From NCBI RefSeq assembly GCF_050436995.1, contig NC_134756.1, positions 6,386,001 through 6,450,000 of the forward strand: DNA of 64,000 nucleotides, given 5' to 3'. The stretch is from Anticarsia gemmatalis (taxonomy: Eukaryota; Arthropoda; Insecta; Lepidoptera; Erebidae). Position numbers and translations under genes: made by a program. Shown piece by piece: positions 63,436 to 64,000 of this stretch (its first letter is position 1; each line of letters begins with the position of its first letter). Under the pieces are notes generated by a model. It was not told the origin of the DNA, ran no database searches, and worked only from the letters and a program-made list of their open reading frames with translations.

Positions 63436-63778
63436 TATAACATAAGTAGAATTTTCTCAGAATATCTCGTACGGTATTAAATTCTACACCACTTTGTAAT
63501 TATCATAATTGATCAATACACAAGAAACCCTAAATATAACCCTACACTTTCATACACCCACATATAATTATAATGATTTCTTTTTAATTAACTCTGCAAT
63601 GCACAAACTGTTCGTTGCTAATTAAAATACAGCGATATTAATTAGAAACCCTTTTGGAAAATATAATTACTTATTTCAACGACCCCGGCTGCCTAAATGT
63701 AATACAGGAAACGCGTCTAAAGAAAATTACCGCGTGTTTTTGAAATAAAAATGCGAATATAAAGTATTATTTCGCTAA
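63436..63778. other. Spacer, no gene recognised
   Basis: A+T-rich; ends at the stop codon that bounds the open frame running to the window end. Confidence 0.4.
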
Positions 63779-63799
63779 TTAGGAGGGTTTTTATTTCAG

Positions 63800-64000
63800 C
63801 GGAGCGTTCGTTGTGGTTGTCTTTGTGGCGCGCCACAATGCGCTCGGAATTGCATTCGAGCATTTGATCATTTTCTGTGTTCTGTTATTAAGAAGTGTAT
63901 ACAGAAGAGGACAATTGCAACGATAACGAATGAGAGGGGATCGGAAGGAGCTTTGTGCAATCAGCGCGTTTTATTCGACGGCGACGTGCCGGGGACTTTT
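63800..64000 (+). other. Possible exon cut by the window end
   Basis: A good acceptor, GGGTTTTTATTTCAG, ends at 63799, and the frame then stays open for 67 codons to the last base. It is cysteine-rich at first (RCGCLCGAPQCARNC) and ends CNQRVLFDGDVPGTF. GC content rises sharply compared with the upstream DNA. A second frame from ATG 63930 is also open to the end, so the true frame is unsure, and this could also be a 5' leader. No family recognised. Confidence 0.25.

Overview
The window looks like nuclear DNA from a moth or butterfly (Lepidoptera). It is A+T-rich and has short GT-AG introns in its genes. Much of the rest is dispersed repeats of kinds common in lepidopteran genomes: tRNA-derived SINEs, Helitron-like elements carrying tetranucleotide microsatellites, mariner relics and small inverted-repeat elements. 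I cannot name the species. All gene models were read by hand from splice signals and protein motifs; no search or transcript data were available.

The only genes I can assign to a family lie between 8.6 and 27.5 kb. They are four paralogous, six-helix cytochrome b561-domain proteins (CYB561D2-like membrane electron carriers) of 235, 237, 223 and 242 residues. Genes 1 and 2 are on the plus strand and genes 3 and 4 on the minus strand, so genes 2 and 3 converge. Each has three coding exons with introns at equivalent places (phase 0 after the first haem-ligand segment, phase 1 just after the third haem histidine). All four predicted haem-ligand histidines are kept in every copy. None shows a frameshift or internal stop. 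They read as an old local gene family in which pair 1/2 and pair 3/4 have diverged, and they presumably move electrons across endomembranes or the plasma membrane, perhaps from ascorbate to ferric iron or another acceptor.

Region by region: 1-8.6 kb is non-coding with a small inverted-repeat element (3.0 kb) and a mariner relic holding a nested SINE (7.4-8.0 kb). The span 8.6-27.5 kb is the b561 cluster, with SINEs, a Helitron-like element and nested repeats in its introns and spacers. From 28 to 64 kb I recognise no complete gene. That span holds Helitron-like elements (28.8, 32.1, 63.0 kb), a pogo-like DNA transposon with a helix-turn-helix ORF (52.3-53.5 kb) and a 477-bp near-perfect palindrome (55.6 kb). 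It also holds two weak promoter or first-exon candidates (35.0 and 49.9 kb) and a possible exon cut by the window end.

The most unusual signals are: (1) the four-gene b561 cluster; (2) two SINE families with unrelated heads, one tRNA-like and one 5S-rRNA-like, that share the same short palindromic core; (3) the long palindrome; (4) Helitron-like elements that share termini but carry different microsatellites near the same end.
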